A DNA stretch of 64,000 bases from Marinobacterium rhizophilum (GCF_024397915.1 NZ_CP073347.1:2914001-2978000); one strand, 5' to 3'. Positions 16,782 to 27,398 are shown, counted from the first letter of the stretch. Numbers and translations are program-made. Notes: a model not told the origin generated them from the sequence alone.

Positions 16782-18326
16782 TTATACATCACCCCCTTTA
16801 AACTTCTTTTTGGCCATTAACGTTGCTCTCTCTATCTTGGCTAAATCATGTCCGCCTTTCTTTTTATACTCTCCGAATATGCTGACTGCCACAATAGAGA
16901 TGATTATCAAAACAAGAACAATAGCATAGATATTTGAGAAGAATATTTCATAGCTACCCGAAGATAGAGTCAATGACCGCCGGAAATTCTCTTCGATTAT
17001 AGGAGCAAGAACATAAGCAATAATTACAGAAGGTACTGAGTAATCAAGTCTCTTCAAAAAGTAGAACACCACACCAACCCCAAGAGCTAACCATAGATCA
17101 AAAAACGAGCTTTTTGAAGCAAATATACCTATCAGACACATGACCAACACAATCGACACCAAAAAGGAGTTAGGCACCAAAAGAATTCTTGAAAACATCG
17201 GCGTAAGCAGACGGCCAATGATATACATTGCAACTGTAGTCAACAAAAACCCATAAAATATGCCGTATACCAGTTCCTGCTCAGTTTTTATTACATTAGG
17301 GCCAGGTTGAATGCCATGCATAATGAATGCTCCCATTATTATGGCAATAGCTGCTGAACCGGGTATGCCGAGAGCCAAAAACGGAACCAAAGCCCCACCT
17401 GCAGAGGCATTGTTGGAGGATTCCGGTGCGGCAATCCCTTCTGGACTCCCCTTACCAAAAGCCTCAGGTTTTTTAGACAACTTTTTCATTACAGCATAAG
17501 CAAACCAGCATGCAGCACCGCCGCCAATCCCCGGCAATATACCGGTAAATGCACCAATAGTAGATCCGACCATTGTGGGTTTGACAATCCCTTTGTATTC
17601 TTTTGCAGTCAATCCCGTTTTCAACTTTTTATGATCGGTGATGTGTCTTTTGTTTAAGCCTTTACTGATCATAATAAAGAGTTCAGAAATAGCAAACATC
17701 CCCACCAGGAAGGCGACAAGGTTAATTCCATCCATCAACTCAGGCCGGCCGAATGTCGCTCTATCAACACCTGTTAAGGTATCAACGCCTATTGTTCCTG
17801 CCATTAAACCAAGCACAATAGAAATCATGCTTTTTATCTTGTCTTTTCCACTTAACAGGCCTACGGCCATTAACCCTATAACCCCGATCAAGAAATATTC
17901 TGGACTACCAAAATTGAGTGCGAATGTGGCCAAGGGTATTGACACAAATATCAGTACCAGCCCACCAAATATCCCACCAATTGACGATGAAACGAGGGAG
18001 TACGTCAACGCTTTGCCAGGTGAGTTATGTATTGCCATTGCGTTTCCATCCAGGACAGACGCTGCCGCCTGGGGAGTACCAGGAACTCCCAAAAGAATAG
18101 CAGAAATTGATCCCCCATACTCTCCTGCCTGGTAAGTGGCCAACAACATTAAAATACCTGCAAGAGGAGGAAGAGTGAATGTTAAAGGCAATAGAAGTGC
18201 AACTGCTATAACAGTCCCAAGCCCAGGTAATGCACCAAACACCATACCAACAACGGTGCCCAGTAAAATACATAACATATTAGTTAGAGAAAATAAGTTT
18301 AATATATCGTAGCCTAGTATTTCCAT
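16782..18326 (-). CDS. tctA: Tripartite tricarboxylate transporter, large membrane subunit
   Basis: A 514-residue protein with about 11-12 membrane segments and the TctA signature region FGALPGLGTVIAVALLLPL followed by YQAGEYGGSISAILLGVPG, plus the internal repeat of that motif at ILPGIGGGAACWF. TctA is the ion-coupled permease of TTT systems, working with TctB and the receptor TctC. It lies 18 bp behind tctB and is read leftward. Composition is AT-rich like the rest of this block, unlike the oxidoreductase gene to the right. Confidence 0.93.
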   Translation of the reverse strand: MEILGYDILNLFSLTNMLCILLGTVVGMVFGALPGLGTVIAVALLLPLTFTLPPLAGILMLLATYQAGEYGGSISAILLGVPGTPQAAASVLDGNAMAIHNSPGKALTYSLVSSSIGGIFGGLVLIFVSIPLATFALNFGSPEYFLIGVIGLMAVGLLSGKDKIKSMISIVLGLMAGTIGVDTLTGVDRATFGRPELMDGINLVAFLVGMFAISELFIMISKGLNKRHITDHKKLKTGLTAKEYKGIVKPTMVGSTIGAFTGILPGIGGGAACWFAYAVMKKLSKKPEAFGKGSPEGIAAPESSNNASAGGALVPFLALGIPGSAAIAIIMGAFIMHGIQPGPNVIKTEQELVYGIFYGFLLTTVAMYIIGRLLTPMFSRILLVPNSFLVSIVLVMCLIGIFASKSSFFDLWLALGVGVVFYFLKRLDYSVPSVIIAYVLAPIIEENFRRSLTLSSGSYEIFFSNIYAIVLVLIIISIVAVSIFGEYKKKGGHDLAKIERATLMAKKKFKGGDV

Positions 18327-18344
18327 GACACTACCCCCTTCTTA

Positions 18345-18797
18345 TTATAGAGAAATAAACAATATTTTCCCGAACAACACATAGAGAAACCCGGTTGTTA
18401 CTATAGAAGTACCGACCCCTACAAGGAAGCTCTTCTTAATACCGTATTCCTTCCTGTAAACCGTCATCAACGCGGTTATAAAAACAAACGCATTAATGTA
18501 AAAATATCCCAAATATTGCCAGCTCAATATAAAAACCATAGTTAGAATGAGCGTAAAAACCATATATTTAATATTTGGAATTGTAACTCTTGTATCTTCT
18601 CTTATATTGCCTTGTATCAGAACAACAACACATAGAAAAAATAGTATTGCTGCCAATACATTTGGGAAATATGTAGGACCGATGCCATTTGACAGCAAGA
18701 TAGCCTGTGAAGCACTGTAATTCAAGTTAATAACGTAACTCATGCCGATGATCATTATTATAATCGACATGATATTGTTCAATTTTTTCCAGCTCAT
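18345..18797 (-). CDS. tctB: Tripartite tricarboxylate transporter, small membrane subunit
   Basis: A 150-residue protein with four predicted membrane helices, the size and topology of TctB, starting MSWKKLNNIMSIIIMIIG. GGAGGTG lies just upstream of the chosen ATG; a longer in-frame reading would add 27 residues without a ribosome site. It directly precedes tctA and is the first gene of the tctBAC group. TctB sequences are poorly conserved, so the call rests mainly on topology and position. Confidence 0.85.
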   Translation of the reverse strand: MSWKKLNNIMSIIIMIIGMSYVINLNYSASQAILLSNGIGPTYFPNVLAAILFFLCVVVLIQGNIREDTRVTIPNIKYMVFTLILTMVFILSWQYLGYFYINAFVFITALMTVYRKEYGIKKSFLVGVGTSIVTTGFLYVLFGKILFISL

Positions 18798-18921
18798 CCT
18801 GCCCACCTCCAAATATTGTAATTCTTTTTTCAGTATAGGTGCCGCCAGTTCCTCAAGCAGCACCGGGCTGAAAGTCACGCAATCGCAGCCGCTCGGTCCA
18901 TAATTGAGAATGCCAACGCCT

Positions 18922-20403
18922 TCAGCCCTCTCCCTCCATCGTCAGCTCAAGAGTCCTGCGCACACCCAGAGTTTGCAAACGACCGAGTTGCAACCGGAAC
19001 GCCGCGACGAAGGCCTTTGACTCCGGAACCTTGCGTCCGAACACTTCGTCCAGTGCGAGGAAGCGCTCAACCTGGCCATCACCGCAGCGGGCAGCCTGCT
19101 GTACTCTTTCAAGACGCGGGTCCTCGACCTCGAAAGCATTGCCCTTTTCATCAACGCCCTGCTGATAGTGACACCAGGCAGCGGCGATCAGGGCCGTGCG
19201 ATGCAGCGGCCTGCCCGCCTCAATCTGCTTGAGCAACGTCGGCAGCACGAACTTCGGCAGCCTCGACGAAGCGTCGTAGCAGATACGGCTGACCTGGTCG
19301 CAGATAGCGGTGTTGGAGAAGCGCTCGATGAGGCTGTCCTTGTACGCATCAAGATCAATGCCGGGCACCTCCGCCAGCAACGGGGTCACGTCCTTGTCCA
19401 TGTAGGCTCGCACGAACTTGCGCAGCTGGCGATCCTGCATGGTCTCATGGGTAAAACTGTGCCCCAGCAACGCGCCAAGGTAGGCCAGCGCCTGGTGAGC
19501 TCCGTTAAGCAGGCCGATCTTCATCTCTTCATAGGGTGTGACGTTATCGGTGAACTGCACACCCACCACTTCCCACTCCGGGCGTCCGTTAGCGAATTTG
19601 TCCTCAATGACCCACTGGATATAGGGTTCGGCGACCACCGGCCAGGCATCTTCGATACCGGTCTCGTCACGCAGCTGCCGACGGTGGGCGTCGCTGGTCA
19701 TCGGCGTGATGCGGTCGACCATCGCATTGGGGAAGCTGACGTTTTCGGCAATCCAGTCATGCAGCTGCATATCCTGCAGCGCGGCAAAACCAAGAAGGGC
19801 CTTGCGCGCAATCTGACCGTTATGAGGCAGGTTGTCGCAGGACATCAGGGTAAAAGGCGTGAGGCCAGCATCACGGCGCAGTTTCAGCGCTGCGGTCAGG
19901 AAGCCGAATACGGTTTTGGGTGCCTGCGGCTGTTCCAGGTCGTGACGGATCTCCGGCAGTTCGGCCAGAAACTCACCGGTACTGTCATCGGTGCAGTAAC
20001 CACCCTCGGTGATGGTCAACGAGACGATACGGGTTGTCGGGTTGGCCAGTTTGGCGATCAGCGCTTCGGGGCTGTCTTCGGCCAGCAGGAAGTCGCCGAT
20101 GGCTCCAACCACCTGGATCTGGGTATCGTTGGTATCACCCAGTTCGTAAAGGGTGTAGAGATAATCCTGAGATGCCAGGGCGCTCTTCATGGCGCGATCC
20201 TCGGAACGCAGACCGACACCGCAAATGCCCCAATCCAGTGCATATCCCTGGTTCAGCAGCATTTCTGTATAGAGAGCCTGATGGGCCCGATGGAAACCGC
20301 CAACGCCAATATGGACGATACCCTGTTTGACCTGGCAGCGATCGTAACTGGGCCGCACGACAGAGGCAGGCAGTTGCGACAGGTTTTCGGTGTTCAGTTT
20401 CAT
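18922..20403 (-). CDS. Mannitol dehydrogenase family oxidoreductase
   Basis: A 493-residue NAD(P)-dependent polyol or hexuronate dehydrogenase. The N-terminal fold IVHIGVGGFHRAHQALY binds the cofactor. The catalytic K-x4-N-x2-H set of the family is intact (K295, N300, H303 in EEMKIGLLNGAH). Relatives include mannitol, arabinitol and sorbitol dehydrogenases and fructuronate reductase; sequence alone does not separate them. Its GC-rich codon use is typical of the host, so it seems to lie outside the AT-rich transporter block, though it is read in the same direction 124 bp upstream of tctB. It may oxidise the polyol or sugar acid released by the sulfatases. Confidence 0.9.
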   Translation of the reverse strand: MKLNTENLSQLPASVVRPSYDRCQVKQGIVHIGVGGFHRAHQALYTEMLLNQGYALDWGICGVGLRSEDRAMKSALASQDYLYTLYELGDTNDTQIQVVGAIGDFLLAEDSPEALIAKLANPTTRIVSLTITEGGYCTDDSTGEFLAELPEIRHDLEQPQAPKTVFGFLTAALKLRRDAGLTPFTLMSCDNLPHNGQIARKALLGFAALQDMQLHDWIAENVSFPNAMVDRITPMTSDAHRRQLRDETGIEDAWPVVAEPYIQWVIEDKFANGRPEWEVVGVQFTDNVTPYEEMKIGLLNGAHQALAYLGALLGHSFTHETMQDRQLRKFVRAYMDKDVTPLLAEVPGIDLDAYKDSLIERFSNTAICDQVSRICYDASSRLPKFVLPTLLKQIEAGRPLHRTALIAAAWCHYQQGVDEKGNAFEVEDPRLERVQQAARCGDGQVERFLALDEVFGRKVPESKAFVAAFRLQLGRLQTLGVRRTLELTMEGEG

Positions 20404-20814
20404 AGTATTCGTGACCTCATGGCCCCTGGCAGGACCCATTTATTATATTCAGCCCGCCTGAAGCCCAGGCAGCAGACAGCAGGAAAACCGGGGACACGCA
20501 GGTTGATGCGTCCCGGCGGGCTTCATGCGGTATTTTTGATCAGCGCGCTGGCCAGCGTCATCGCCCCAACCTGGTCGTGGCTGATGCAACGCATCGTCGC
20601 ATGGAACGGGTGATGATTTGTCAGATAGGACATGGAGTAACCTCTTGTTATTAAACAGTGTCGAAGGATGGCTGCGGCCTGGTTGGGCCACAGCCTCCTT
20701 TGCTCGACGGGTTTTTGGCTTTTTCTCCGAAGTCAGCCACAAGTGGCATTGACTTAAATTTCATATTTGATATCCTGACTTTCATAATTGGAATTGTCAA
20801 GCGGTGATGCAGTC
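20404..20814. other. Divergent intergenic region between the mannitol dehydrogenase-family gene and the IclR regulator
   Basis: About 410 bases separate leftward and rightward genes. Apart from a possible 36-codon frame there is no supported gene. The AT-rich stretch 20755-20800 (CATATTTGATATCCTG) is the best candidate for the shared control region where the IclR protein would bind. Confidence 0.4.
20523..20633 (-). CDS. Possible 36-residue peptide, unknown
   Basis: An ATG preceded by AAGAGG at a seven-base spacing opens a 36-codon frame beginning MSYLTNHHPFHATM and ending IKNTA. It lies 120 bp upstream of the mannitol dehydrogenase-family gene, in the same direction. It could be a leader peptide or the surviving start of a lost gene. 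No family is recognised, and the main support is the good ribosome site. Confidence 0.25.
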   Translation of the reverse strand: MSYLTNHHPFHATMRCISHDQVGAMTLASALIKNTA

Positions 20815-21666
20815 ATGAAGCCCATAGATGACATGAGTTCAAACTTGAGCATAAATCCGACCGAAAACATGAATCCCACTGTCAGGCTTCTTCTGGTAAT
20901 GGAGTACTTGATGGCATGCGACGAGGAACCGGTGAGGCAGGTAGATATCGCTCGTGATCTCGATATGTCGCCCGCTACCGTTAACCGCATGGTTACCACG
21001 CTCTCCAATCGCGGCTATCTTTTTCGTACCAGCGACAAGCGCTGCGTGGTGAATTTTCATCTAAACCGCAACGTGCCGATGTCGGAAGCCTATCTGAAAA
21101 CGCTCGACGCCATACTGCAGGAAACAACCAGCCGGTACCGTGTCGCTGCTGAAGCAGTCGTGGTCAGTGGATTCGATCTTCTGTGGCATTCGAAAACCGA
21201 ACTTCCAGATGCATCCGTTAAACTCCGTGCACATGCTGGCTTCCGCCGCAACCTGTACGCACTGGATGCCTTGTCGCGACTTTATTTAAGCCGGATAGAC
21301 TGGGACAAAATCAGCTACAAATTCAATGCAAATGGATTTTTCCGAGCCGAAGTCGACAGAGCCAGCCTTACCGCCGAGGAAGTGCGGAATATCCTGCGCG
21401 AGGCCGCGAAGGATGACTTTGCCTATGACATGGAAGGCAACCATGTCGGTGTGCGCCGTTTTGCCACAATCATTGAAGATGATGATGGAAATTTCCTTCA
21501 TCTTTTCAGTATTGCAGAAGCAGCGGTTCCCGTTAGCAACCGTGCCGAGAAGATTGAAACGACCCTGGCAATCCTGGCAGATGTAAAAAAGCGCCTTCAA
21601 AGCGCGATCAAAGAGCACGGTATCACGGGTCGCCGTTCCGAGTTGCACCCTCCGCATATCGGATGA
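20815..21666 (+). CDS. IclR family transcriptional regulator
   Basis: A 283-residue regulator: winged helix-turn-helix at about 20-80 (VRQVDIARDLDMSPATVNRMVTTL) and a C-terminal ligand-sensing domain with ALDALSRLYLS and RFATIIEDDDGN. IclR proteins usually control nearby catabolic or transport operons in response to a small carbon compound. The ATG is preferred over a TTG nine codons upstream. It is divergent from the mannitol dehydrogenase-family/tct group and 135 bp ahead of a sulfatase gene, so it is the natural candidate to control both arms. Confidence 0.92.
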   Translation: MKPIDDMSSNLSINPTENMNPTVRLLLVMEYLMACDEEPVRQVDIARDLDMSPATVNRMVTTLSNRGYLFRTSDKRCVVNFHLNRNVPMSEAYLKTLDAILQETTSRYRVAAEAVVVSGFDLLWHSKTELPDASVKLRAHAGFRRNLYALDALSRLYLSRIDWDKISYKFNANGFFRAEVDRASLTAEEVRNILREAAKDDFAYDMEGNHVGVRRFATIIEDDDGNFLHLFSIAEAAVPVSNRAEKIETTLAILADVKKRLQSAIKEHGITGRRSELHPPHIG

Positions 21667-21801
21667 ACCCTGGATAAAATACACAAGAGATAAAATAAAA
21701 AATGGAAAAAGACTGAGTCAGCACCTTGCCGGCCCTTGCGGCCATAAACTTGAAAATAAAACTAGCGCCAATTCACTTGGCGATACAGTGTGGGGTTAAT
21801 T

Positions 21802-23235
21802 ATGACAGATAAAAACTCACGTCCGAATATTGTATTTATCATCACTGATCAGCAGCGACTGGACACCATTGCAGCACTCGGCTATCCACATATGGAAACG
21901 CCTAATCTTGACCGCCTCGTAAATGAAGGCACGGTTTTCGAGAACATGTATGTGACTGCCCCCTCATGTTCACCGTCACGGGCGTCGCTGTTCAGCGGCC
22001 TTTACCCGCACACAAACGGCGTATATCGCAATGATGAACCCTGGAACTACTGCTGGGTTCAGGAGCTGGCCGATGCAGGCTACCGCTGCGTGAATGTGGG
22101 CAAGATGCACACCATGCCCATTGAAGGCGCTTTCGGGTTCCATGAGCGCCATGTAGTAGAAAACAAGGACCGTGACCATCCGAACCTGCCGTTCTATCTG
22201 GATAACTGGGACAAGGCAATCAAGGCAAGAGGCGAGCACAAGCCTTCCCGTGTGAGCTACCGTCAGCGTCCGGATTACAAGGAGTGCCTGGGGGCCTTTG
22301 TTTGGGAACTGGATGAAGATCTGCATCCCGACGTTTTTGTACCGCAAATGGCTTGCTGGTGGCTGGAGCGTTACCCAGGCAACGAGCCGTTCTTTCTGCA
22401 AATCGGCATTCCCGGCCCACACCCGCCCTATGATCCGACACAGAGATACCTGGACAAGTACATCGGGAAGGATTTACCGATGCCTATCCGCGACTACGAC
22501 CTGGAAAGTCACCCGGCACCGCTAAAGAAGCTGCGTGAAAACCATATGAACGATGACCACGATGGCATCTGTCACTTGAAAGACCCGACGCCAGAGCAGA
22601 TGCACAGGCAACGCGCGCATTACTATGCCAATGTCACCTTGATTGATGACCAGGTTGGAGAGCTGATCGACGCACTGGAGGCACGTGGGGTGCTGGACGA
22701 TACCGTCATCATCTTTACGACCGATCACGGCGATTGCCTCAACGATCATGGTCTTAGTCAGAAGTGGAACATGTATGAACAAAGCGTACATGTTCCTGCT
22801 ATTGTCTGGGCACCCGGCCGCGTGGCGGCAGGCAAGAAAGTGGCGGATCTTGTATCACACTTCGATTTTGGCCCCACCATTCTGGACCTGGCAGGTGCAC
22901 ACAAACCCAAGTGGATGGAAGCCATCTCGCTGTCTGGCTACCTCGATGGAACAGAGCAAACCAGGCGTGAGCGTATATTCGCCGAACATACAGATGACCC
23001 GATTCTGGAAGGCACCCGGTACATGACCATGGTCCGGGAAGGCGACTTGAAGCTGGTTCATTTTGTCGATCACGCAGAAGGTCAACTGTTCGACCTTGGC
23101 AAGGACCCGCAAGAAAAAGTCAATCTGTGGTCAGACCCGAAATATGTGGAGATCAAGCAAAAGCTGTTGGGTGAATTATTGAACTGGCGAGCGCTGAGTT
23201 CACGGCATACTCAAGGCTTCGTCTCCAGGTCATGA
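21802..23235 (+). CDS. Cys-type sulfatase, cytoplasmic (second)
   Basis: A 477-residue alkaline phosphatase-superfamily sulfatase. Seen are PNIVFIITDQQRLD, the formylglycine motif CSPSR with Cys56, NVGKMHTM near residue 100 and FTTDHGDCLNDHG for metal binding. No signal peptide is present. GGGG lies seven bases before the ATG; an upstream GTG would add only four residues. It differs clearly from the sulfatase at 13.8-15.2 kb and has host-like composition. It would depend on the FGE encoded 8 kb away, the only one in this window. Phosphonate monoester hydrolases share this fold, so phosphoester or phosphonate activity is an alternative. Confidence 0.9.
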   Translation: MTDKNSRPNIVFIITDQQRLDTIAALGYPHMETPNLDRLVNEGTVFENMYVTAPSCSPSRASLFSGLYPHTNGVYRNDEPWNYCWVQELADAGYRCVNVGKMHTMPIEGAFGFHERHVVENKDRDHPNLPFYLDNWDKAIKARGEHKPSRVSYRQRPDYKECLGAFVWELDEDLHPDVFVPQMACWWLERYPGNEPFFLQIGIPGPHPPYDPTQRYLDKYIGKDLPMPIRDYDLESHPAPLKKLRENHMNDDHDGICHLKDPTPEQMHRQRAHYYANVTLIDDQVGELIDALEARGVLDDTVIIFTTDHGDCLNDHGLSQKWNMYEQSVHVPAIVWAPGRVAAGKKVADLVSHFDFGPTILDLAGAHKPKWMEAISLSGYLDGTEQTRRERIFAEHTDDPILEGTRYMTMVREGDLKLVHFVDHAEGQLFDLGKDPQEKVNLWSDPKYVEIKQKLLGELLNWRALSSRHTQGFVSRS

Positions 23236-23912
23236 TAAGTGAAAGGATGTGAAATACCGATCTGGGCCTGGAACCCTATACAGGTTAATACATTAAGCAG
23301 GGATGCTTCATCTGTATACGTTCTGGCTTAATCTGACACCTGCCTTGCAGATGAAGGGTTACCGACTTTGATGAATGCAAAAACCAAACATCAAAGGCCA
23401 AGAGGTAACCCTCATAATGCATGAATAACGCACGTATCATCAACCACAAGCCCGGTTTGCTCGATGTTGGCCCAAGAGCGGGCTAACGTCCTGAAAAGCG
23501 GCAAGCTGACGGGGCTGTCCCCCCTCATCGCTACAAGGCGGCTGACGAAGACGTTGGCGCCGCACCACTGCTCGACAGAAATCATTCCAAGGCCACCGTG
23601 AAGGCTTCTGCCAACAAACAGATCGACGCAGCAATGACCGCCCAGAGCATTGAACCACTGGCACATGGCCAGGTTCAGCAGGTCAGGCTCTGCCGTGACG
23701 CGATAGCATCGAAGCACTTGAGGCAGACCTGGTCGATGGACTCAACGACGACAACACGGACGGTCCCCCTCAGCACGAAAGGCGTTGAACCGGACCGATG
23801 GCAGCATTGCGGGATGGAAAACCAGTATGGCTGGAGATGAAGCTGACCTGTTTTTAACCTGTCGATAGCTGTCAGATCAAGCCTGAGTCACTACAGATCA
23901 GCCGACAAGGGA
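23236..23912. other. 677-bp region without a supported gene
   Basis: The first part holds two linked inverted repeats (23306-23412). From about 23412 to 23840 short open frames exist on both strands, including one of 101 codons on the minus strand. None has a convincing ribosome site or a recognisable family. Codon patterns look degraded, so this may be remnant DNA. Confidence 0.4.
23306..23412. repeat. Two linked inverted repeats after the second sulfatase gene
   Basis: CTTCATCTG (23306-23314) pairs with CAGATGAAG (23348-23356). Overlapping it, AGGGTTACC (23355-23363) pairs with GGTAACCCT (23404-23412), and inside that CTTTGATG (23366-23373) pairs with CATCAAAG (23389-23396). All arms are perfect. 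The alternative or stacked hairpins could end the sulfatase transcript or mark the end of a lost mobile element. Confidence 0.6.
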
Positions 23913-24509
23913 TCAGTAGTCCACGCCGGTCATCACCCAGACGATGCGGGCTTCGGTGTCGCCGGGGTTGTAGATCAGGTGGGGTTCGTCGCCGGCAATG
24001 GAAAAGCTGTCACCGGCTTCGAGCACGAAGGTTCGCTCGCCGATACGCAGCTCCAGGGTGCCGGCCTCAACGTAACCCGCCTCCTCGCCCTTGCGCTGGC
24101 GGGGTTCCTTGCCGCCACTGGCCTTGGGGCCCAGCCGTGTCATGATCAGCAGCAACTGGCCACTCAGACGCGGCGACAGCAATTCCTCCCGCACACCGAG
24201 CCCGGAGAACGTCATCGAGCGACGATGACCGCTGCGCACCACGAAATCGCGTTCGTCGTCGGATATTTCATCGCTGGACTGAAAGAACCAGCTGACCCGC
24301 ACACCGAGCACTTCGCTGATCTGCTGCAGCACACCGATCGGCAGCGAGGACACACCACGCTCAACCTGGCTGAGGTAACCGACCGACTTGTTCACCTTCT
24401 CGGCCAGGGTTGTCAGCGTAATGCGCTTGGCCTTGCGCAGATCACGGATCTGGCGACCGACACGCAGGTCATCGGGTTCGCTTTCGCTCAGGATAGAGGG
24501 GCTGTTCAT
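23913..24509 (-). CDS. XRE-cupin transcriptional regulator
   Basis: A 198-residue regulator: N-terminal XRE helix-turn-helix (about 16-72, IRDLRKAKRITLTTLAEKVN, then VGYLSQVERG) and a C-terminal cupin (about 110-195, GTLELRIGERTFVLEAGDSFSI). Such two-domain proteins often control amino-acid or amine catabolism. It lies 158 bp downstream of sdaA in the same direction and is the only regulator next to the serine/glycine gene set, so control of that set is likely. The ribosome site is weak. Confidence 0.9.
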   Translation of the reverse strand: MNSPSILSESEPDDLRVGRQIRDLRKAKRITLTTLAEKVNKSVGYLSQVERGVSSLPIGVLQQISEVLGVRVSWFFQSSDEISDDERDFVVRSGHRRSMTFSGLGVREELLSPRLSGQLLLIMTRLGPKASGGKEPRQRKGEEAGYVEAGTLELRIGERTFVLEAGDSFSIAGDEPHLIYNPGDTEARIVWVMTGVDY

Positions 24510-24667
24510 GGTCAGTATTCAATCAAATTGGCTGCAATACCTCGAACTCTAACAGAGACTGACGTTAAATTGAAAAAAAATGACCATTTTTCATAATTAC
24601 CGGTTTTTTACAGCCGCCGATGAAAGCCCTCCCCGGCCAGTCATGGCCGGGGCTGCGACCTTCAGCC

Positions 24668-26050
24668 TCAGCACTCGATCACGTTCACCGCCAGCCCTCC
24701 GCGGGATGTCTCCTTGTACTTGTCGAGCATGTCCCGGCCGGTGTCGCGCATGGTCTTGATCACCTTGTCCAGCGAAACAAAGTGATAGCCATCGCCGCGC
24801 ATGGCCATGGAAGCGGCATTAATCGCCTTCATGGCCGCCATCGCATTGCGCTCGATGCAAGGCACCTGCACCAGGCCGCCAACCGGGTCGCAGGTCAGGC
24901 CCAGGTTGTGTTCCATGCCGATCTCGGCGGCATTTTCCACCTGTTCAGGCGTTGCCCCCACGGCTTCGGCCAGGCCCGCCGCCGCCATGGCGCAGGCCGA
25001 CCCCACCTCACCCTGGCACCCGACCTCCGCGCCCGAAATCGACGCATTGGCCTTGAACAGAAACCCAATGGCAGAGGCGGCCAGGAAAAACCGCACGATA
25101 CCGTCCTCATCGGAGTTCGGGCAGAAGTTAACGTAGTAATGCAGCACTGCCGGAATGATGCCCGCCGCCCCGTTGGTGGGTGCGGTAACGATGCGCCCGC
25201 CCGCCGCGTTCTCTTCGTTCACCGCCAGCGCATACAGGTTGACCCAGTCCATCGCCCCGAGTGACGGGGTAATCAGGTCCATGCGGTTACGGTTTTTCAG
25301 ATCACGGTGCCAGGCCGCCGCGCGCCGGCGCACCTTCAAGCCGCCAGGCAGAATGCCGTCGTTGCTGATACCCGCCCGAACACATTGCTGCATGACATCC
25401 CAGAGGGAAAGTATGCCGCTGCGGATTTCCTCCTCCGAGCGCCATTGCTTTTCGTTCTCCAGCGTAACCTCGGCGATGGACAGCCCGGTTTCAGCGCAGA
25501 TCTCAAGCAAACGCTTGGCGGACTTGTAATCATGCACCAGCGGCGTCGGGTCCGCCTGGATCTGGCCCGACTCGACGGTCTCCTCACCGGCCACAAAGCC
25601 GCCACCCACCGAGTAGTACAATTTCTGGCAGGTCACCTGCCCCGCCGCATCATAAGCCGTGAATGACATTCCATTGGGATGAAATGGCAGCGACTCGTTG
25701 CGATGAAAGATCAGGTCCTGCTCCGGGTTAAACTGGATACGCTGGCTACCCAGCAACAGCAGCAGCCCGGTCTCGCCAATCTCTTCGGCACGAGGCTTCA
25801 CAAGCTGCGGATCAACCAGGTCCGGCGCATGGCCTTCAAGCCCCAGCAATACGGCGGGGCCACTGCCATGCCCCTTGCCTGTTGCCCCCAGAGATCCAAA
25901 AAGCTCGGACCGCACCCGGACCACCTGCTCCAGCAAACCGTCGTTGCTCAAGCGCTGGGCAAACAGCTGCGCGGCTCGCATGGGCCCAACCGTGTGCGAG
26001 CTCGAGGGGCCGATGCCCACCTTGAACAGATCGAACAGACTAATCGCCAT
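24668..26050 (-). CDS. sdaA: L-serine dehydratase (L-serine ammonia-lyase), iron-sulfur type
   Basis: This 460-residue single-chain enzyme deaminates L-serine to pyruvate and ammonia. The N-terminal domain starts SLFDLFKVGIGPSSSHTVGPM. The catalytic domain shows GCQGEVGSACAMAAAG and LTCDPVGGLVQVPCIERN, whose cysteines fit the [4Fe-4S] ligands. The chain ends in a cysteine, as in bacterial type 2 enzymes where the terminal Cys contacts the cluster. Downstream of glyA by about 94 bp, it gives the final step from glycine via serine to pyruvate. Confidence 0.96.
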   Translation of the reverse strand: MAISLFDLFKVGIGPSSSHTVGPMRAAQLFAQRLSNDGLLEQVVRVRSELFGSLGATGKGHGSGPAVLLGLEGHAPDLVDPQLVKPRAEEIGETGLLLLLGSQRIQFNPEQDLIFHRNESLPFHPNGMSFTAYDAAGQVTCQKLYYSVGGGFVAGEETVESGQIQADPTPLVHDYKSAKRLLEICAETGLSIAEVTLENEKQWRSEEEIRSGILSLWDVMQQCVRAGISNDGILPGGLKVRRRAAAWHRDLKNRNRMDLITPSLGAMDWVNLYALAVNEENAAGGRIVTAPTNGAAGIIPAVLHYYVNFCPNSDEDGIVRFFLAASAIGFLFKANASISGAEVGCQGEVGSACAMAAAGLAEAVGATPEQVENAAEIGMEHNLGLTCDPVGGLVQVPCIERNAMAAMKAINAASMAMRGDGYHFVSLDKVIKTMRDTGRDMLDKYKETSRGGLAVNVIEC

Positions 26051-26144
26051 GGTTTGATCCCTTCTTATATGTAGCTTTTCAGAGGAAGCGCCGGGGCGCT
26101 CAAAGGCGCCCTCGACACTCGGTCAAATTGCGTCTGGCCTGTAC

Positions 26145-27398
<1,254 letters not shown>

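Noticed and set aside
23412..23840. Small open frames on both strands that might be a transposase fragment
   Set aside because: No transposase motif, ribosome site or target duplication was recognised, so I list it only as possible remnant DNA.
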